Shown: positions 1-8,767 of the stretch, one piece after another
Numbering within the stretch: the stretch's first letter is position 1
Layout of the letters: every line of letters begins with the position of its first letter
DNA from: Sphingomonas jinjuensis
GTDB taxonomy: Bacteria > Pseudomonadota > Alphaproteobacteria > Sphingomonadales > Sphingomonadaceae
Direction: 5' to 3'
DNA: 64,000 nt
Assembly: GCF_014197105.1 (NCBI RefSeq)
Contig: NZ_JACIEV010000009.1
Location: 62,001 to 126,000, forward strand
Program-made: the position numbers and the translations under genes
The notes under the pieces: generated by a model
What the model was told of the DNA's origin: nothing
The model's database searches: none
What the model saw: only the letters and a program-made list of their open reading frames with translations

Positions 1-1638
1 ATGATCTTCGACCTGAAGAAGGGCCAGACCGTCGACCAGCGCGAGATCGTCCGCAAGCTCGTCGCGCTTCAGTACAAGCGCAACGACGCCGCGTTCCAGC
101 GCGGCAATTTCCGCGTCCGCGGCGACACGCTGGAAATCTTTCCCTCACACTATGAGGACAGCGCCTGGCGCGTGTCGTTCTTCGGCGACGATATCGAGGA
201 GATCGTCGAGTTCGATCCGCTGACCGGCCAGAAGGTCGCAAGCCTCAACAGCGTGCGCATCTACGCCAATTCGCACTATGTCACGCCCGGTCCGACGATG
301 AAGCAGGCGACCGAGGCGATCAAGCACGAGCTCAGCGAGCGGCTGAAGGAGCTGGAGATCGAGGGCAAGCTGCTCGAACGCCAGCGGCTGGAGCAGCGCA
401 CCAACTTCGACCTGGAGATGATCGCGGCGACCGGCAGCTGCAACGGCATCGAGAATTACAGCCGCTTCCTGACCGGCCGCCTGCCGGGCGAGCCGCCGCC
501 CACGCTGTTCGAGTATCTGCCGGAAAACGCGCTGCTGTTCGTCGACGAGAGCCACCAGACGGTGCCGCAGATCGGCGCGATGGCGAAGGGCGATCACCGC
601 CGCAAGATCACGCTGGCGGAATACGGTTTCCGCCTGCCGTCGTGCATCGACAATCGCCCGCTCCGCTTCAACGAATGGGACGCGATGCGCCCGCAGACCG
701 TCAGCGTGTCGGCGACCCCCGGATCTTGGGAGATGGAGCAGAGCGGCGGCGTCTTCGCCGAGCAGGTCATCCGCCCCACCGGCCTGATCGATCCGCCGGT
801 CGAGATCAAGCCGGTCGAGGAGCAGGTGCAGGACTGCATCGTCGAATGCCGCAAGACCGCGGAGGCGGGCTATCGCACGCTCGTCACCACGCTGACCAAG
901 CGGATGGCGGAGGACTTGACCGAATATATGCACGAGGCGGGGATCAAGGTCCGCTACATGCACTCCGACGTCGAGACGCTGGAACGCATCGAACTGATCC
1001 GCGATCTTCGCCTGGGGGTCTATGACGTGCTGGTCGGGATCAACCTGCTGCGCGAAGGCCTGGACATTCCCGAATGCGGGCTGGTGTGCATCATGGACGC
1101 TGACAAGGAAGGCTTCCTGCGCTCTGAAACGTCGCTGATCCAGACGATCGGCCGCGCCGCGCGCAACGTCGACGGCCGCGTCATCCTCTATGCCGACCGC
1201 ATCACCGGCTCGATGGAGCGGGCGATGAACGAGACCGCGCGTCGTCGCGAAAAGCAGATGGCGTATAATGCCGAACACGGCATCACGCCGACGACGATCC
1301 GCCGTCAGATCGGCGACATCATCGCCCATGTCGCATCGAAGGATCAGGTCACCGTCGAGATCGACGACGAGCGGCCGCACATGGTCGGCCACAACCTGCG
1401 CGCGTACATCGAGGAGCTGGAGAAGAAGATGCGCAAGGCCGCATCGGACCTGGAGTTCGAGGAAGCCGGCCGCCTGCGCGACGAGATCCGCAGCCTCGAG
1501 CAGGAAGAGCTCGGCCTCCCCGTCGAGCAGCACAAGGCGCCGCTCATGGGCCGCAGCAACGAGGGCAAGCCGGGGACGCGCAAGACGCGCTACGGCAAGC
1601 AGCAGAAGATGCGGATGGGGGGGAAGCGGAGCCGGTAG
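1..1638 (+). CDS. uvrB: Excinuclease ABC subunit B, 5'-truncated by window edge
   Basis: UvrB is the DNA-damage recognition helicase of nucleotide excision repair, working with UvrA and UvrC in the cytoplasm. The visible 545 residues correspond to roughly the last four fifths of the protein. Family signatures are plain: SGIENYSRF-type segment (here NGIENYSRFLTGR), GEPPPTLFEYLP, VDESHQTVPQIG, the helicase motif VSATPGSWE, LVTTLTKRMAEDLTEY, VGINLLREGLDIPE and motif VI QTIGRAARN. A C-terminal UVR domain (about residues 465-500) should contact UvrC. After it comes a basic tail rich in K, R and G, longer than in E. coli UvrB and of a kind I associate with sphingomonads. The true start lies outside the window, so the first ATG is not the real initiation codon. 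It converges with the TonB receptor gene downstream. Confidence 0.97.
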   Translation: MIFDLKKGQTVDQREIVRKLVALQYKRNDAAFQRGNFRVRGDTLEIFPSHYEDSAWRVSFFGDDIEEIVEFDPLTGQKVASLNSVRIYANSHYVTPGPTMKQATEAIKHELSERLKELEIEGKLLERQRLEQRTNFDLEMIAATGSCNGIENYSRFLTGRLPGEPPPTLFEYLPENALLFVDESHQTVPQIGAMAKGDHRRKITLAEYGFRLPSCIDNRPLRFNEWDAMRPQTVSVSATPGSWEMEQSGGVFAEQVIRPTGLIDPPVEIKPVEEQVQDCIVECRKTAEAGYRTLVTTLTKRMAEDLTEYMHEAGIKVRYMHSDVETLERIELIRDLRLGVYDVLVGINLLREGLDIPECGLVCIMDADKEGFLRSETSLIQTIGRAARNVDGRVILYADRITGSMERAMNETARRREKQMAYNAEHGITPTTIRRQIGDIIAHVASKDQVTVEIDDERPHMVGHNLRAYIEELEKKMRKAASDLEFEEAGRLRDEIRSLEQEELGLPVEQHKAPLMGRSNEGKPGTRKTRYGKQQKMRMGGKRSR

Positions 1639-1663
1639 CAGCTCCGGGCCTTTCGCCCTGCTT

Positions 1664-1772
1664 CGTCATCCCGTCCTCGAGCCGGGATCCAGCTTGCCAC
1701 GGGCGGCTGACCTCAACCACCAGATCAGGCGCTTTCGGCACCCATGGATCCCGGCTCAAGGCCGGGATGACG
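1664..1772. repeat. 28-bp imperfect inverted repeat pair between convergent genes
   Basis: Two 28-base arms, 1664-1691 and 1745-1772, are reverse complements with two mismatches; both contain the core CGTCATCCCG...GAGCCGGGATCCA. They are separated by 53 bases in the gap between the convergent uvrB and TonB receptor genes. The position suggests a bidirectional terminator, and the sequence resembles short palindromic repeats scattered in sphingomonad genomes. Copy number elsewhere in the genome cannot be seen here. Confidence 0.7.
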
Positions 1773-1777
1773 GAGTA

Positions 1778-4699
1778 TCACCGCTTACCGAACCGCACCC
1801 GGACGCCGGTGTAGTAGTACCGCCCGACCGGCGAGATCGGCACGTTGGTGGAAAAGCCGATGTCCGGCTTCTGATCGCCGATATTGTTGACGCCGAGATA
1901 GAAATCGAACCGCTCGCCGGCGGCGATCTGCGCCTGGACGTCGTGCTGCCACAGCTCCTTGTAGCGGAAATACTGTGGGTCGACGTAGCTCGCGTTGCCG
2001 TCGGTCTGGATCCGGCCGAACCGCCGCACCCCGTCCTGCCAGCGCAGGTTGTAGTTCAGCGTCAACGCGCCGATCGTCCAGGTCGGCGATACGTTGAAGT
2101 TCCACTGCGGGCGGAACACCTGGTCGACGTTGTTCTCGATCGCCGCGCCCGGCGTCGCGATCTGCTCCAGCTTGTCGAGATAGCCGCCGACGAAGCGCAG
2201 GTCGACGTCGCCGGCCGCGCCGATCGAGAAGCGATAGTTGGCGTTGACCTCGAGGCCCGCGGTGCGGAATGCCGCGACGTTCTGAGGCTGGACGGTGAAG
2301 CCGTTGATGAAGCCCGTGCCCCGCTGCCGCGTGATCGACTGGCAGAACGCATTGTCGAGGCTGGGCTGGTCGACGCATAGCGTCGCGACGGTGTTGGCGT
2401 CGGGGGTGTTGATCGCGTCGGTCAGGCGGATGTCGTACCAATCGGCGCTGATCGACAGGCCGGGGATGAACGCCGGGCGCAGCACCACGCCCGCGGTCCA
2501 CGTCCGCGCCACCTCTGGCCGCAAGCCGGCATTGCCGCTTTGCGTGCCGGGGATGAAGATCGTCGCATTGGGATTGTTCACGGCGGTAAAGGTCGCCTGG
2601 TTGCCACCCGACGCGGCGATCAGCGCGCGGCAGTTGGCGTCGCGGAACGACGTGCCCTGCGACCGGTTGGCGACATAGCAGGGGTCGTTGAAGAAGTTGC
2701 TCGTCCCCGTCACCGGCTGGAACAGTTCGCCGATATTGGGCGCGCGGACCGAGCGGCCGTACGATCCACGGAAGCTGATCGACGCGATCGGCGCCCAGAT
2801 CGCATTGAACGAATAGGCGCGCGTGCTGCCGATCGTCGAATAATCGGAGAACCGGCCCGCCGCGCCGAACGACAGGATGTTGGCGAAGGGCACGTCCTTC
2901 AGCAGGGGTGCGTTGAGCTCGCCAAACGCTTCCTTGACGTCGAACTTCCCCGACGAGGGCGTCGGAATGATATACTCATCATATTGGTAGAACAGGTTGT
3001 CGACCAGCGACTGCGCGGGCGTGAAGCGGCTCGATTCACGCCGATACTCGCCGCCGACCGCAAACTCGATCGCGCCGCCGGGCAGCGTGAAGAACTGGCC
3101 GAAGTCGCCGGTCAGCGAGGCGTTGACGACATGCTGGTCGACCGTCGCGTTGCTGACCGGATTGCTGAGATAATAGCCGAACGACGCCGGGTTGACGGTA
3201 TTGCCGCCGAAGGTGTTGACCGGGATACACCCCGCCGCGCGCGCCGTCGCCGAGCGGCAGACGATCTGTCCGTTCAGGCTGACCGCATCGAGTGCGTTGG
3301 TGAAGCGATCCGCCAGTCGGTCGTTGAGCTTGGTCGCGCGCACCTCTGTGCGGCCATAGGTATAGTAGACGTCGTAGCTCGCGTGCTCGGTCAGCCGCCC
3401 GCTGATATCGACCACCCCGCGCCACGTCCGCCGCCGATCCTCCTCGCCGCGCCGCGGCAGGTCGAAGTTGTTGCGGCTGACGTCGATCGAGGTCAGCCCT
3501 GCCGCCCGCGCCGCATTCAGGATGGTCGCGGGGATGAACGGATTGTCGAGCGCGATCGTCGCGGGATAATTGCCACTGAAGCCGCCGAAGGTGCGCACCG
3601 TCGTTTCGACGAACTTGCCCTCCAGGCTGACCTTGAACGCATCCGACGCGTCGAACTTGGCGAGCGCGTTCACCGCGTGGCGGCGCGTCGCGGGCAGGAT
3701 GTCGCCGATATATCCGGCGACCGGCGTGTCGTCGCCGCCAATCGAATAGCCGTCGTTCTGCAGGAAACGGCCCGGCGTGTAGATCGCGCCGTCGCCGCGG
3801 AACGTCTGGTCGCCGATCGTGATATAGCCCTGGTTCGAGCCATAGGGATAGCGCAGGTTGCCGACCGGCCCGACCTGATAGCTGCCGGCGCGCGTAGGAT
3901 CGTAATTGTCGAGGTTGACGAAATACTGCCGCTGGTCGAGCCGCAGGTAATCGCGGTCGTCGTTGGCGAGCGGCTGGTCCTCGTTATACTCGTAGGCCAG
4001 CGTCAGGTTGGCGCGGCCGCCCGCGAAATTATGCCCGGCGATGATCGAGGCGAAGCGGTTGGCGGCGTCGCCACGCTCCGACACGCCCATCTGCGCACGC
4101 GCCGCGACGCCTTCGAAATCGCGGCGCATCACGAAGTTGACGACGCCTGAGACGCCATCGGCGCCATAGACCGCGCTCGCCGCGCCGGTCAGCACGTCGA
4201 CGCGCTGGACGAGGTCGGTCGGGATCGAGTTGATGTCGACCGCGGCGGTATTGGGCTGCCCCGCGACGTGGCGGCGGCCGTCGACCAGCACGAGCGTGCG
4301 GTTCGGCCCCAGCCCGCGCAGGTCGAGCAGGTTGAGCCCGACCTGGCCAAAGGCGCCATCCGCTTGCGCATTGCCCGCCGCCCGCGTGTTGTCGACCGAA
4401 TTGGTCAGCGCCGGCACGCGTTGCAGGAAGGTGGTGATGTTGGTGTTGCCCGACCGGCGCAGATCCGCCTCGTTCAGCGACACGATCGGATTGGGTGCCT
4501 GGTAATCGGGACGGGCGATGCGCGATCCGGTGACGACGATGTCCTCGCCCGGCGCGGGCGTGCTGTCGGCGGTCGCCGCGGCCTGGTCGGTGCCGACAGG
4601 CGGTGACGGCGGCGCCGTCTGCGCCTGCGCGACCGAAGACAGCGCGATTATTGCCGCGCCGGCCATCCAGCCCCGCGGCGTGCGTCGTGTGAACCCCAT
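1778..4699 (-). CDS. TonB-dependent outer-membrane receptor
   Basis: An outer-membrane beta-barrel for active uptake of a ligand, energised by TonB-ExbBD. The 973-residue protein starts at ATG 4699 (GGGGG about 8 bases upstream) with a signal peptide ending near VAQAQ. A TonB-box-like DIVVTGSRI follows, then a plug domain (LRRSGNTNITTFLQRVP, DLRGLGPNRTLVLVDGRR, GAASAVYGADGVSGVVNF). The long barrel ends in an aromatic-rich last strand (YYYTGVRVRFGKR). The plug belongs to the large sphingomonad/xanthomonad subgroup often linked to carbohydrate or peptide uptake, but there is no SusD, transporter or hydrolase beside it to name the substrate. The nearest gene on the same strand lies beyond a 210-base gap, so it is probably transcribed alone. 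Confidence 0.93.
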   Translation of the reverse strand: MGFTRRTPRGWMAGAAIIALSSVAQAQTAPPSPPVGTDQAAATADSTPAPGEDIVVTGSRIARPDYQAPNPIVSLNEADLRRSGNTNITTFLQRVPALTNSVDNTRAAGNAQADGAFGQVGLNLLDLRGLGPNRTLVLVDGRRHVAGQPNTAAVDINSIPTDLVQRVDVLTGAASAVYGADGVSGVVNFVMRRDFEGVAARAQMGVSERGDAANRFASIIAGHNFAGGRANLTLAYEYNEDQPLANDDRDYLRLDQRQYFVNLDNYDPTRAGSYQVGPVGNLRYPYGSNQGYITIGDQTFRGDGAIYTPGRFLQNDGYSIGGDDTPVAGYIGDILPATRRHAVNALAKFDASDAFKVSLEGKFVETTVRTFGGFSGNYPATIALDNPFIPATILNAARAAGLTSIDVSRNNFDLPRRGEEDRRRTWRGVVDISGRLTEHASYDVYYTYGRTEVRATKLNDRLADRFTNALDAVSLNGQIVCRSATARAAGCIPVNTFGGNTVNPASFGYYLSNPVSNATVDQHVVNASLTGDFGQFFTLPGGAIEFAVGGEYRRESSRFTPAQSLVDNLFYQYDEYIIPTPSSGKFDVKEAFGELNAPLLKDVPFANILSFGAAGRFSDYSTIGSTRAYSFNAIWAPIASISFRGSYGRSVRAPNIGELFQPVTGTSNFFNDPCYVANRSQGTSFRDANCRALIAASGGNQATFTAVNNPNATIFIPGTQSGNAGLRPEVARTWTAGVVLRPAFIPGLSISADWYDIRLTDAINTPDANTVATLCVDQPSLDNAFCQSITRQRGTGFINGFTVQPQNVAAFRTAGLEVNANYRFSIGAAGDVDLRFVGGYLDKLEQIATPGAAIENNVDQVFRPQWNFNVSPTWTIGALTLNYNLRWQDGVRRFGRIQTDGNASYVDPQYFRYKELWQHDVQAQIAAGERFDFYLGVNNIGDQKPDIGFSTNVPISPVGRYYYTGVRVRFGKR

Positions 4700-4910
4700 C
4701 GATGAAACCCCCTGCTCGCCCGCGCCGATCGATATCGGTCGCGATTCCCTGTGGCGTGCCGTGCGGCCGGCACCTGTCGTTGTCCGCAATGCGAAGCGGC
4801 CCGGACCGCTGACGATCCGAGCCAAGAAAAGAACGCGCACCAAATGGTTTAGGTTGCGCGCCGATACCGTACCGATGGTCGCGCCTCGCCGCCGGACGAC
4901 GGCGCGCCGT

Positions 4911-5390
4911 TCACATCGCCTGCAACATCTCGATATGATGCTGAACCACCGGCGCGATGTTGGCGGCGACGGTCTTCAGTGCCGGCGCGGTGCCGCTGGT
5001 CGCATAGCCCTGGTGGAGCGCCAGCGCCTGCTCGTGCGCCATCTTCTGCTGCGTCAGGTACGTGCTATCGCGCGCGTCGCCCTTCGCTGCCTTCAGCTGG
5101 GCGATCATGCTTGCCTGATCGGCATTGAGCCGGGGCGACGCCGGGCGCACGCCCGACTTGGCGGCGGCAACCTTAACGTCGGCGGTCGACTTGTCGTGGT
5201 CGCGAATCATCATCTGCGCGAACTGACGCACCTTGGCGTCCTTGGTGGTGCCAAGCACGAGCTGGCTCGACTGCTTCTCGTACATGTCGCCGGCGCCAGC
5301 CGCGGCGACATAGCCGGTTGGGGTCATCGTCTGCGCCATCGCGGCCGACGCAAGGGTCGCGGTCGCCATCATGGCAAGTATCGTCTTCAT
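4911..5390 (-). CDS. DUF4142 exported protein
   Basis: A small exported protein (159 residues) of the DUF4142 family, a ferritin-like helical bundle usually found in the periplasm; its biochemical role is not established. The N-terminus is a clear signal peptide (MKTILAMMATATLASAAMAQ). The mature part has the family pattern: YVAAAGAGDMYEKQSSQL, KVRQFAQMMIRDHDKS and, near the end, AHEQALALHQGY and VQHHIEML, with His residues spaced as in the family. GAGGAG precedes the ATG by about 10 bases. It stands alone between the receptor gene and a tRNA; regulation cannot be inferred from the 270-base upstream region. Confidence 0.88.
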   Translation of the reverse strand: MKTILAMMATATLASAAMAQTMTPTGYVAAAGAGDMYEKQSSQLVLGTTKDAKVRQFAQMMIRDHDKSTADVKVAAAKSGVRPASPRLNADQASMIAQLKAAKGDARDSTYLTQQKMAHEQALALHQGYATSGTAPALKTVAANIAPVVQHHIEMLQAM

Positions 5391-5664
5391 CGATCCTACT
5401 CCTCACGGCAATGTTCTGACTATTGCCAATGAAGCGCGTCGCCACCGCCCTTGGTTCCTGTCGGGCCAGTCGCGACTGATCGATATCTAACAGAAAGATT
5501 TCACGTTCTGACCGATGGGCCAATCCACGCCCTTCGTCTACTGACGAGATCGAATAATCTGAGCGTAGCGACCGAAATATTTGAACAACCCGTTCGTCAT
5601 CGGGTTTGATAGGGCATGACGATGACAGCGATCGGGAACGCGCCAATAGCGGCGGAGCAGACGG

Positions 5665-5748
5665 TGGTGCGGGCGGTCGGACTCGAACCGACATGGATTG
5701 CTCCGGCGGATTTTGAGTCCGCTGCGTCTACCATTTCGCCACGCCCGC
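5665..5748 (-). tRNA. tRNA-Leu (anticodon CAA)
   Basis: On the minus strand the sequence folds as a class II tRNA. The acceptor arm is GCGGGCG paired with CGCCCGC, followed by ACCA encoded in the DNA. The anticodon stem GCGGA/TCCGC holds the loop CTCAAAA, giving anticodon CAA. A long variable arm and a T arm with GGTTCGAGTCC are present. It is not used as the integration site of the island further right. Confidence 0.96.
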
Positions 5749-5848
5749 ACGGCCAGCGACGGGCACGCGCCTATCGCATCGTTGCGCCGAATGCCAGCGG
5801 GTCAATTTGTCTCATTGCCAGCAACGCGCAGGTCGTTACGGCAATGGC

Positions 5849-6328
5849 ATGACCATGCCAGAAACCAACCCAGGTGAAGGCTCGCTGCTGCCGCCGGGCC
5901 GCACCAAGTTCCAATGGATCATGGAGTCCGGCTGGAAGGGTCTGTGCCCGCGCTGCGGCAAGGGGCATATGTTCAAGAGCTGGCTGAAGATCGTCGACCG
6001 CTGCGACGTTTGCGGCCTCGACTATCGTTTCGCGGCGCCGGATGACGGACCCGCCTTCTTCGTCCTGTGCATCGTCCTGCTGCCGCTGGTCTTCGTCGTG
6101 GTCTATATTCAGGTTCACTTCGAGCCGCCGTGGTGGATCCACCTGTTCACGTCGATCCCCGTCATCATCGCCGGCAGCCTCTATCCCCTGCGACCGATCA
6201 AGGGCTGGCTGGTCGCGAGCCAGTATCTCAACAAGGCGCAAGAGGCGGGGACGGAAGGACTGTGGAGCCAACTGCATGAGCGGGGCAATCCTCCCCCGCC
6301 CGGGGGAGGTGGCACGCCGCAGGGGTGA
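5849..6328 (+). CDS. DUF983 zinc-ribbon membrane protein
   Basis: An inner-membrane protein of the DUF983 family. An N-terminal zinc ribbon (CPRCGKGHMF and CDVCGLDY, four Cys) is followed by two hydrophobic helices (FFVLCIVLLPLVFVVVYI and the IHLFTSIPVIIAGSLYPL region). In alphaproteobacteria the family is often near cytochrome oxidase assembly genes, but not here. The start is one of two ATGs (5849 or 5855). Its last residues (about NPPPPGGGGTPQG) are encoded by the first copy of a GC-rich repeat at 6290-6340. The original stop was therefore probably displaced by insertion of that repeat. Confidence 0.87.
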   Translation: MTMPETNPGEGSLLPPGRTKFQWIMESGWKGLCPRCGKGHMFKSWLKIVDRCDVCGLDYRFAAPDDGPAFFVLCIVLLPLVFVVVYIQVHFEPPWWIHLFTSIPVIIAGSLYPLRPIKGWLVASQYLNKAQEAGTEGLWSQLHERGNPPPPGGGGTPQG

Positions 6329-6340
6329 CGGAGGGGAGGG
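6290..6340 (+). repeat. GC-rich REP-like element, copy 1
   Basis: A 51-base element beginning CCTCCCCCGCC and running through GGGGGAGGTGGCA to a TGACGGAGGGG end. It contains an internal hairpin (CCTCCCCC/GGGGGAGG). Near-identical copies lie at 6705-6760 (opposite orientation) and 6778-6827 (same orientation). This copy supplies the 3' end of the DUF983 gene. Confidence 0.8.
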
Positions 6341-6346
6341 CATCAT

Positions 6347-6703
6347 CTACCTTTCGATGACGATAGCCATGATCTGGGCAATCACGCCGTCAAGGTTGTT
6401 CAACACGTCGACGGCAGGATAGCGAAGGACGAGGATGCCTCGGTCACGAAGCCAGGTGTCGCGGATCGCGTCTTGCGTTGGGCGATCCCCTCGTGAATGG
6501 GCTTCCCCATCGACCTCGATGGCTAGACGCGTAGGCGCACAGTAGAAGTCTAGGATATAGTCGCCAGCGGCGTACTGCCTGCGAAATCGCAAACCTCCTC
6601 CATGACGCCGCAATGCCAGCCACAGGGCGACTTCTGGCGGCGTCATCTCTCGCCGGAGCCGCTTCGCGTTGCGCTTGCCGAACGCTGTACCCTCGAGCCG
6701 CAT
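6347..6703 (-). CDS. DUF559 domain protein (Vsr-like endonuclease fold)
   Basis: A 118-residue protein of the DUF559 family, which shares the fold of very-short-patch-repair endonucleases. Visible signatures are AKRLRREMTPPEVALWLALR, LRFRRQYAAGDYILDFYC, the catalytic-type LAIEVDGEAH and a final RYPAVDVLNNLDGVI. The D and E residues expected for a PD-(D/E)XK site are present in DFYC and EVDGEAH. The cellular role of the family is unclear. The gene is flanked on both sides by copies of the GC-rich repeat, as is common for this family in alphaproteobacteria. Confidence 0.88.
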   Translation of the reverse strand: MRLEGTAFGKRNAKRLRREMTPPEVALWLALRRHGGGLRFRRQYAAGDYILDFYCAPTRLAIEVDGEAHSRGDRPTQDAIRDTWLRDRGILVLRYPAVDVLNNLDGVIAQIMAIVIER

Positions 6704-6704
6704 C

Positions 6705-6827
6705 GCCCCCCTCCCCCTCCGTCACGGCTTCGCCGCGCCACCTCCCCCTGGCGGGGGAGGATCAATTCCTCTCTAATCCTCCCCCGCCAGGGGGAGGTGG
6801 CAGGCGTAGCCTGACGGAGGGGGAGGT
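6705..6827. repeat. Inverted pair of GC-rich REP-like elements, copies 2 and 3
   Basis: Copy 2 (6705-6760, minus) and copy 3 (6778-6827, plus) face each other across a short AT-richer spacer, between the DUF559 gene and the comM stop. Each carries the CCTCCCCC/GGGGGAGG hairpin and the GTGACGGAGG-type end seen in copy 1. Together they could fold into a long stem. A REP-like or miniature mobile origin is likely; no transposase is attached. Confidence 0.8.
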
Positions 6828-6841
6828 AAGCGACGCACTCC

Positions 6842-7720
6842 TCAATTCACCGCCGCCCGCCGCCGATAGCTCAGCGCCTCGGCGACATGGACACGGCCGA
6901 CCTGCTCCACCCCCGCCAGGTCCGCGATCGTCCGCGCCGTCCGCAGCACCCGGGTGTATCCCCGCGCCGTCAGCCGCATCTGAGCCGCCGCCTGTGCCAG
7001 CAGCGTCCGGCCCGCCTCGTCGGGGGTCGCCACCGCTTCCAGCAGCGGCCCGTCGGCCTCGGCGTTGGTGCGTACGCCCTGCCCCGCATAGCGCGCCGAC
7101 TGGATCGCTCGCGCTGCCGCCACGCGGCCTGCGACCTCGGCCGAGCCTTCCGCCGGTGGCGGCAATACCAGGTCGGCCGCGCTGACCGCCGCGACGTCGA
7201 CATGGAGGTCGATCCTATCGAGCAGCGGCCCCGACACCTTCGCCTGGTAATCGGCGGCACAGCGCGGCGCCCGCGCGCAGGCGAGGCTGGCGTCGCCCAG
7301 ATGCCCGCAGCGACACGGGTTCATCGCCGCGATCAGCTGCACCCGCGCCGGAAAGGTCACATGGGCATTGGCGCGCGCGACGCTGACCGTCCCCGTCTCG
7401 AGCGGCTGGCGCAGCGAATCGAGCACCGCACGGCCGAATTCGGGCAGCTCGTCGAGGAACAGCACGCCGAGATGCGCCAGGCTCACCTCACCCGGCTTCA
7501 CCTTCAGCCCGCCGCCGGTCAGCGCCGCCATGCTCGCCGAATGGTGCGGCGCGCGGAACGGCCGCGTCCGCGTCAGCCGGCCGCCGGTCAGCGTCCCCGC
7601 CACCGACTGCACCATCGACACCTCCAGCGCCTCGGCCGCATCGAGCGGCGGCAGGATGCCTGGCAGGCACGACGCCATTAGCGACTTGCCGGCCCCTGGA
7701 GGGCCGCACATCAACAGGTT
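6842..7720 (-). pseudogene. comM: comM/yifB AAA+ ATPase, C-terminal part only (interrupted at 7720)
   Basis: ComM (YifB, Mg-chelatase-like) is an AAA+ helicase that helps branch migration during natural transformation; full-length proteins are about 500 residues. Here only about the last 290 residues remain. They begin at NLLMCGPPGAGKSLMAS (Walker A) and run through RPFRAPHHSASMAAL, GEVSLAHLGVLFLDELPEF (Walker B), MNPCRCGHLGD and RGYTRVLRTARTIADL to the final AEALSYRR. Upstream of NLLM the conserved N-terminal Lon-like domain and the usual AAGGH lead-in are missing. The reading frame continues only into unrelated bases, giving the artificial leader MRSPGVALS. The break falls exactly between codons at 7720/7721, as expected of site-specific insertion. 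The 5' part was not found to the right within the window. Confidence 0.9.
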
Positions 7721-7845
7721 GGATAACGCTACACCTGGCGATCGCATCGCGCTCGTCCGGGACCGTCGGCGTCGTCCATGCCGAGTTCTCGCACCGTACC
7801 GGACGCGGGCCGATCAACCATGCTCAAGCATCCGGGTCAGCGTGG

Positions 7846-8736
7846 ATGACCCCACCTGCCACGACACCCCATCGGACTGAAGGCCACCGGTTCGCGTCAT
7901 CGCAGGCCGCCAGTCAGAAGACCGCCGGTCGCCTAAGCCAATACTACACGCGACGTTCAGTTGCGAGACGCCTCCATGCCGTCTTCTGTTCATTCGTCGA
8001 CCCAACACGCTTTCTGATGGTGGAGCCGAGCGCGGGAAGCGGATCCTTCTCGTCGCTGCTGCCACCCGGCAGTCGCGCCCTCGACATCGACCCGAAGGCC
8101 GACGGGATCGAGTCGAGGGATTTCCTGAAAACGTCGATCTCGACGACCAGACCCCTCGCCTTCATCGGCAACCCGCCATTCTCCAACGGGATGGCGATCA
8201 GATTCTTCAACCACGCTGCGGCGCAGGCCGAGGTGATCGCGTTCATCCTCCCCCGGTCGTTTCGAAAGGCGTCCATCCAGAACAGGCTGAACCGGCGTTT
8301 CCACCTGCTCCACGAGGAGACGGTGGAGAACGATGCCTTCACGTTCTGCTCGAGGCCAACCCATGTGCCTTCCATCTTCCAGATCTGGGTCCGTCGTCCC
8401 ATCGAGCGCGAGCTTCGCTTATCGCCCCTGAAGCACGAGCACTTCGACTTCGTCAGAGATCCGCACCAGGCGGATTTCGCGGTTCAGCGGGTCGGCGCGA
8501 GGGCCGGGCGGGTGCATGACGACCTATGGCTGAGTAGCCAAGCCCACTACCTGATCCGCGCCAAGATCCCAGGCGTCAGGACCGTCATAGAGGCGCTCGA
8601 CTTCGACGAAATCATCTGCGACGTCGCCGCGAAGCCAAGCCTCGCTAAGACGGAACTGGTTTCGCTTTACTCAAGTGCGATCGGCAGCCCGAGTCGGCTG
8701 GGGACAGATTCAGGCGGGCGGGCCATCGGCCACTAG
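7846..8736 (+). CDS. N6-adenine-type DNA methyltransferase, small
   Basis: A 296-residue SAM-dependent methyltransferase. Motif I is MVEPSAGSGSFSS, an acidic segment GSRALDIDPKADG follows as motif II, and motif IV is IGNPPFSNG. NPPF is the signature of amino-group (N6-adenine/N4-cytosine) methylation. An N-terminal segment QYYTRRSVARRL is typical of the FxGxG-preceding region of such enzymes. No target-recognition domain or partner endonuclease is evident, so it could be a solitary epigenetic or anti-restriction methylase. It is the first gene inside the island, 125 bases from the comM junction. The ribosome site before the ATG is weak, so the start is uncertain. Confidence 0.8.
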   Translation: MTPPATTPHRTEGHRFASSQAASQKTAGRLSQYYTRRSVARRLHAVFCSFVDPTRFLMVEPSAGSGSFSSLLPPGSRALDIDPKADGIESRDFLKTSISTTRPLAFIGNPPFSNGMAIRFFNHAAAQAEVIAFILPRSFRKASIQNRLNRRFHLLHEETVENDAFTFCSRPTHVPSIFQIWVRRPIERELRLSPLKHEHFDFVRDPHQADFAVQRVGARAGRVHDDLWLSSQAHYLIRAKIPGVRTVIEALDFDEIICDVAAKPSLAKTELVSLYSSAIGSPSRLGTDSGGRAIGH

Positions 8737-8767
8737 CGGATTGGCGCTCCGCAACGTCGGCGTCGTC

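Noticed and set aside
145-1533. 462-codon open frame antisense to uvrB
   Set aside because: Shadow of a GC-rich coding sequence; the product has only Leu/Ala/Asp/Arg-rich composition and no motif, and uvrB on the other strand is unambiguous.
2540-4150. 536-codon open frame antisense to the TonB receptor
   Set aside because: Shadow frame; receptor plug and barrel signatures on the minus strand explain the region fully.
5665-5748. tRNA-Leu as the island attachment site
   Set aside because: The tRNA is intact with normal flanks and lies 2 kb left of the island border; no duplicated tRNA 3' end was found at the other side.
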